From NCBI GenBank assembly GCA_937907705.1, contig CALCVP010000083.1:62001-126000 (forward strand): a stretch of 64,000 bases of DNA. The letters are read 5' to 3'. Under the pieces are notes generated by a model. The model was not told the origin of the DNA. It searched no databases and saw nothing but the letters and a program-made list of their open reading frames with translations. Source of the stretch: an uncultured Prevotella sp. Its GTDB lineage: Bacteria > Bacteroidota > Bacteroidia > Bacteroidales > Bacteroidaceae. Position numbers and translations under genes: made by a program. This document shows positions 61,460 through 64,000 of the stretch, in pieces (positions within the stretch are counted from its first letter, which is position 1; every line of letters starts with the position of its first letter).

Positions 61460-63973
61460 TTACTTGACCGTGTCCTTATAAGCCGAAGGGCTATGACCCG
61501 TGGATGCCTTAAAGCAGCGACTGAAGTATTTGGGGTCTGAAAAGCCACAGGCGTATGCCACATCGCTCACACTCATATTCGTGGTGACCAACAACTGACA
61601 GGCATGTTTGATGCGCGCCTCACGCAGGAAGTCGAGGGGCGTTACGCCCAACATCTGCTTCATCTTGCGTTGCAAGCCTGACCTGCTTACAGCTGCTGCA
61701 TCAGCCATCTGGCTAACCGAAACATCGGCATCGGCAATATGAGCCTCAACAAAAGCCGATACCCGGCGCATCAGCACATCGTCTTCGCTACTCAACTGGG
61801 GCTTGACAGAAGCCGCTACTACCACTGCTGACGGATCGCTGGTAGGAAGCAGTGAAAGATAAGCGTCCAAAGCCTCGCGGCGCTGACGGCGTATGCGGCG
61901 TATATACACCACTGTATAGCCTATGGCAGACACCATGAAGAGAAAGAGCAGCATCAACAGTACATGGGCAATGGTGGTCTCTGCAAATGCGGGTGTTACC
62001 TCAATGGTCAACCTGCGACTGTTATTGCCCCACACACCATCGGCATTTGTTGAGCGAACCCATAGCGTATAGGTGCCTGGCAACAGGTCAAGCAAAGTGG
62101 CAGAATGGTCATGGCCTATGTAGTTCCAGCGGAAAGGCGCCTCATCGCCCTCTTTTCGCAAACAGAAAGCATAGCGTATGTCGGCATCAGGCATGTAGTC
62201 AAGGGCGGCAAACGTTGCGGTAAGGCTCCGCTCCGTGGGTTGCAGCACTACTGTGTCAAGGGCATTGACCGCCAAGCATAGTTCTTTGCCCTGCACACTC
62301 ATGCCGGTAAAGGCTATGTTGGGCACATAGCCGCTCTTGCGCAAACGGCTCTGATGAATGGCCAATGTACCGTCTTGCAGACCAAACAGCCATCGGCCGC
62401 CGGGCAAACGCAGGGGCTGGGCATCAGAAAAGCGGCAAACAGACTGGAAAAAACGCTGCCCAAACGAGGTAGAAGCACCACTGTCGGCGTCAAACAGCAC
62501 CAACTGGTTGCTGCTGACTGCCAGCATCTTTCCGCCCATAGGCATGACAGACTGCACCACATCAGTAGGCCAGCCGCTCTCTTTGCCATAATGGCGGAAA
62601 GACAATCGGGCTGAAAGCAGCTGGCGGGTCTCTATTCTGTTGACACCGCCACTCTCTGTACTCACATATAACCGCCCCTTACTGTCGGCAGCTATATTCA
62701 TGGTGGCACTGCAACTCAAGGCATCTCTGCGGTCTGGTTCTCGGGTGTGCAGCCGAAAACGCATGGCAGAAAGTTGCTTATTGGGCAGCAACCGGGTAAC
62801 GACAAGTCCCTCTGTGGTGGCTGCCAGCATTACATCATGAGGGGCAATGAAGAGTCTTCGCACCTTCAGAGCCTTGCGCTTAGGGCAATAAGGCAAGCCT
62901 TTGTCCACAGATATCACCTGAGGCACTGCGGCAGAAGGGTTGACCACGCAGGCTATACCACCGCCCAATGTAGCTATCCACAGCCGATGCCAGCGGTCTT
63001 CGCATAGGTCATAGACATCATTACAGGGCAAATGACTGATGCGATCCACGCTGAAACCACTGCCACCTGTACGCTTTCTCAAGCGGAAAAGTCCGCCAGG
63101 CTTACAGCCCAGCCACACTGTGCCGTCGTGGGTCTGCACCATGCAATAGACGGGAGCGGCAAAAGGCGTAACTGCACTGCTCAGCTTTCCTTGAGCAGAA
63201 AGATAGCCCGACAATTGATGGTGAGCATCATACAGTGCCACCGTAGCACGCTCTTTAGAAGCTATCCAGCAGCAACCGTTGCGGTCTTGCATCATAGCTT
63301 TCGTCTCATTGCGCTGTGGCGAACGGCTGATGTTGGCATGCTGGTGCAGGAATGTGAGCTTGTAAACACCATAATCGGCTATTACCCACAGCTGTTTCTG
63401 ACGGTCGAGCAAGCAGAAATGCGCTGCCTCTATGCGAGGATGGGCATCATACACTGTCTCGCTTCCGCCAGGTTGAGTATAAGTCAGCGTGCCGTCATGG
63501 TACAAGGTCCACACCACTCCATCTGTGTTTTTATAGCGATAAGGTTTGTTGTCCTTTACCGATACTGTCTGCTTGCGCCCTGGCTGCAAGCTTTTGGCAT
63601 ATTCAAAGCGACAAGTATTGCGGTTGAACAGATAGTAGTCCTCGTCCACCTTACACCCGATATTCCCGTCTTCCGTCAGCCAAATGCTGCGGATACGGTC
63701 AGTGGCAAGTGGACTGCCGTCGCCCACATGAGCCTTAAAGCCGCAAAAGGAGTAGCCGTCATAGCGGCACAGACCATTCCACGTGGAAAACCATATCATG
63801 CCTTGAGGGTCTTGCAACATCTGCGTTACGTGCTGCTGAGTAAGCCCCTTGCCCTCGTCATAAAACTCTATACGGCACAGGGGAACAGCCTTTGCAACAG
63901 GCAAAAGCAATAAATACAACAAGGTAAAAAGCAGCCGGCAAACGGGTATTCTTTTGTTTTCAAGTATCATCAA
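61460..63973 (-). CDS. Membrane-tethered AraC regulator with propeller sensor
   Basis: An 837-residue one-protein sensor. Signal peptide (about 1-29); periplasmic two-component-regulator propeller repeats (about 35-530, e.g. DPQGMIWFSTWNGLCRYDG, RLYVSTESGGVNRI); Y_Y_Y domain (about 580-660, WVRSTNADGVWGNN); one membrane segment (about 668-690); a short linker; and an AraC helix-turn-helix (about 735-837, VSQMADAAAVSRSGLQRKMK, VSDVAYACGFSDPKYFSRCF). The histidine kinase and receiver domains of a hybrid two-component system are absent. It probably senses a pectin fragment and controls the esterase genes downstream. Confidence 0.93.
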   Translation of the reverse strand: MMILENKRIPVCRLLFTLLYLLLLPVAKAVPLCRIEFYDEGKGLTQQHVTQMLQDPQGMIWFSTWNGLCRYDGYSFCGFKAHVGDGSPLATDRIRSIWLTEDGNIGCKVDEDYYLFNRNTCRFEYAKSLQPGRKQTVSVKDNKPYRYKNTDGVVWTLYHDGTLTYTQPGGSETVYDAHPRIEAAHFCLLDRQKQLWVIADYGVYKLTFLHQHANISRSPQRNETKAMMQDRNGCCWIASKERATVALYDAHHQLSGYLSAQGKLSSAVTPFAAPVYCMVQTHDGTVWLGCKPGGLFRLRKRTGGSGFSVDRISHLPCNDVYDLCEDRWHRLWIATLGGGIACVVNPSAAVPQVISVDKGLPYCPKRKALKVRRLFIAPHDVMLAATTEGLVVTRLLPNKQLSAMRFRLHTREPDRRDALSCSATMNIAADSKGRLYVSTESGGVNRIETRQLLSARLSFRHYGKESGWPTDVVQSVMPMGGKMLAVSSNQLVLFDADSGASTSFGQRFFQSVCRFSDAQPLRLPGGRWLFGLQDGTLAIHQSRLRKSGYVPNIAFTGMSVQGKELCLAVNALDTVVLQPTERSLTATFAALDYMPDADIRYAFCLRKEGDEAPFRWNYIGHDHSATLLDLLPGTYTLWVRSTNADGVWGNNSRRLTIEVTPAFAETTIAHVLLMLLFLFMVSAIGYTVVYIRRIRRQRREALDAYLSLLPTSDPSAVVVAASVKPQLSSEDDVLMRRVSAFVEAHIADADVSVSQMADAAAVSRSGLQRKMKQMLGVTPLDFLREARIKHACQLLVTTNMSVSDVAYACGFSDPKYFSRCFKASTGHSPSAYKDTVK

Positions 63974-64000
63974 CGCTGTTGTTAGTAGTTCTTTGACATG

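Noticed and set aside
63032..63913. Plus-strand ORF of 293 residues
   Set aside because: Shadow frame of the AraC-type regulator.
1..64000. tRNA, rRNA or other classical RNA genes
   Set aside because: No T-loop-like GTTCGA-type motif with a matching acceptor stem, and no rRNA-like stretch, was seen in the intergenic regions.

Overview
The window is chromosomal DNA of a Bacteroidales bacterium, most likely Prevotellaceae (Prevotella sensu lato). The evidence is a SusC/SusD pair with an ECF sigma factor and FecR anti-sigma factor, lipoproteins and outer-membrane enzymes of Bacteroidetes type, DUF3836, DUF4290 and DUF3737 proteins, a korAB ferredoxin oxidoreductase, and promoters of the Bacteroidetes form TTTG-N19/20-TAnnTTTG. 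No rRNA, tRNA, insertion sequence, prophage or CRISPR array was recognised. Fifty protein genes are called.

Layout. 1-6050 (minus): zinc-ribbon lipoprotein, argH, SRPBCC protein, pyrE and a large MscS channel. 6050-7460: gene-free and AT-rich, with hairpins and repeat array A. 7460-10060 (plus): DUF3836 protein, ABC ATPase, permease and GntR regulator. 10190-13730: flippase, glycosyltransferase and LicD-like phosphotransferase (surface glycan). 14040-16850: ferritin, O-methyltransferase, aroQ, xerD. 16975-18807: a nucleotidyltransferase fused to a PLP enzyme, which may make the CDP-activated head group that LicD transfers. 18940-21814: korAB. 22530-25822: opine-dehydrogenase-like gene, nadD, gmk, yicC. 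25911-32069 (plus): conserved housekeeping run tsaB, DUF4290, murA, rimM, dxr, rseP. 32297-35926: MATE exporter, DUF3737, MalY/PatB aminotransferase. 36024-42908 (minus): glutaminyl-cyclase-like M28 enzyme, a C26-M19 peptidase fusion, an Lrp regulator and three FKBP prolyl isomerases in a row. 43262-44843 (plus): sirtuin and a GYF_2 membrane protein. 45135-53774 (minus): ECF sigma, FecR, SusC, SusD and a histidine phosphatase, an uptake locus under trans-envelope control. 53990-55729: nitroreductase and MFS exporter. 55954-63973 (minus): a pectin cluster of membrane-tethered AraC-type regulator, rhamnogalacturonan acetylesterase and pectin methylesterase.

The most unusual feature is not a gene. 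Seven intergenic sites (A-G) carry arrays of a degenerate 19-bp dyad, approximately CCGATTGCASTGCAATCGG, repeated at an exact 22-bp period: 2, 4 or 5 dyads separated by 3-bp linkers, so each array is 22n-3 bp long (41, 85 or 107 bp). Thirty dyad cores were placed by hand and the phase never slips. Neighbouring dyads often pair into perfect hairpins. At least two further intergenic regions, before rseP and after the GYF_2 gene, hold different, more degenerate sequences with the same 22-bp period. I know of no described system that matches. Phased protein-binding sites, structured RNA and a passive repeat are all open.
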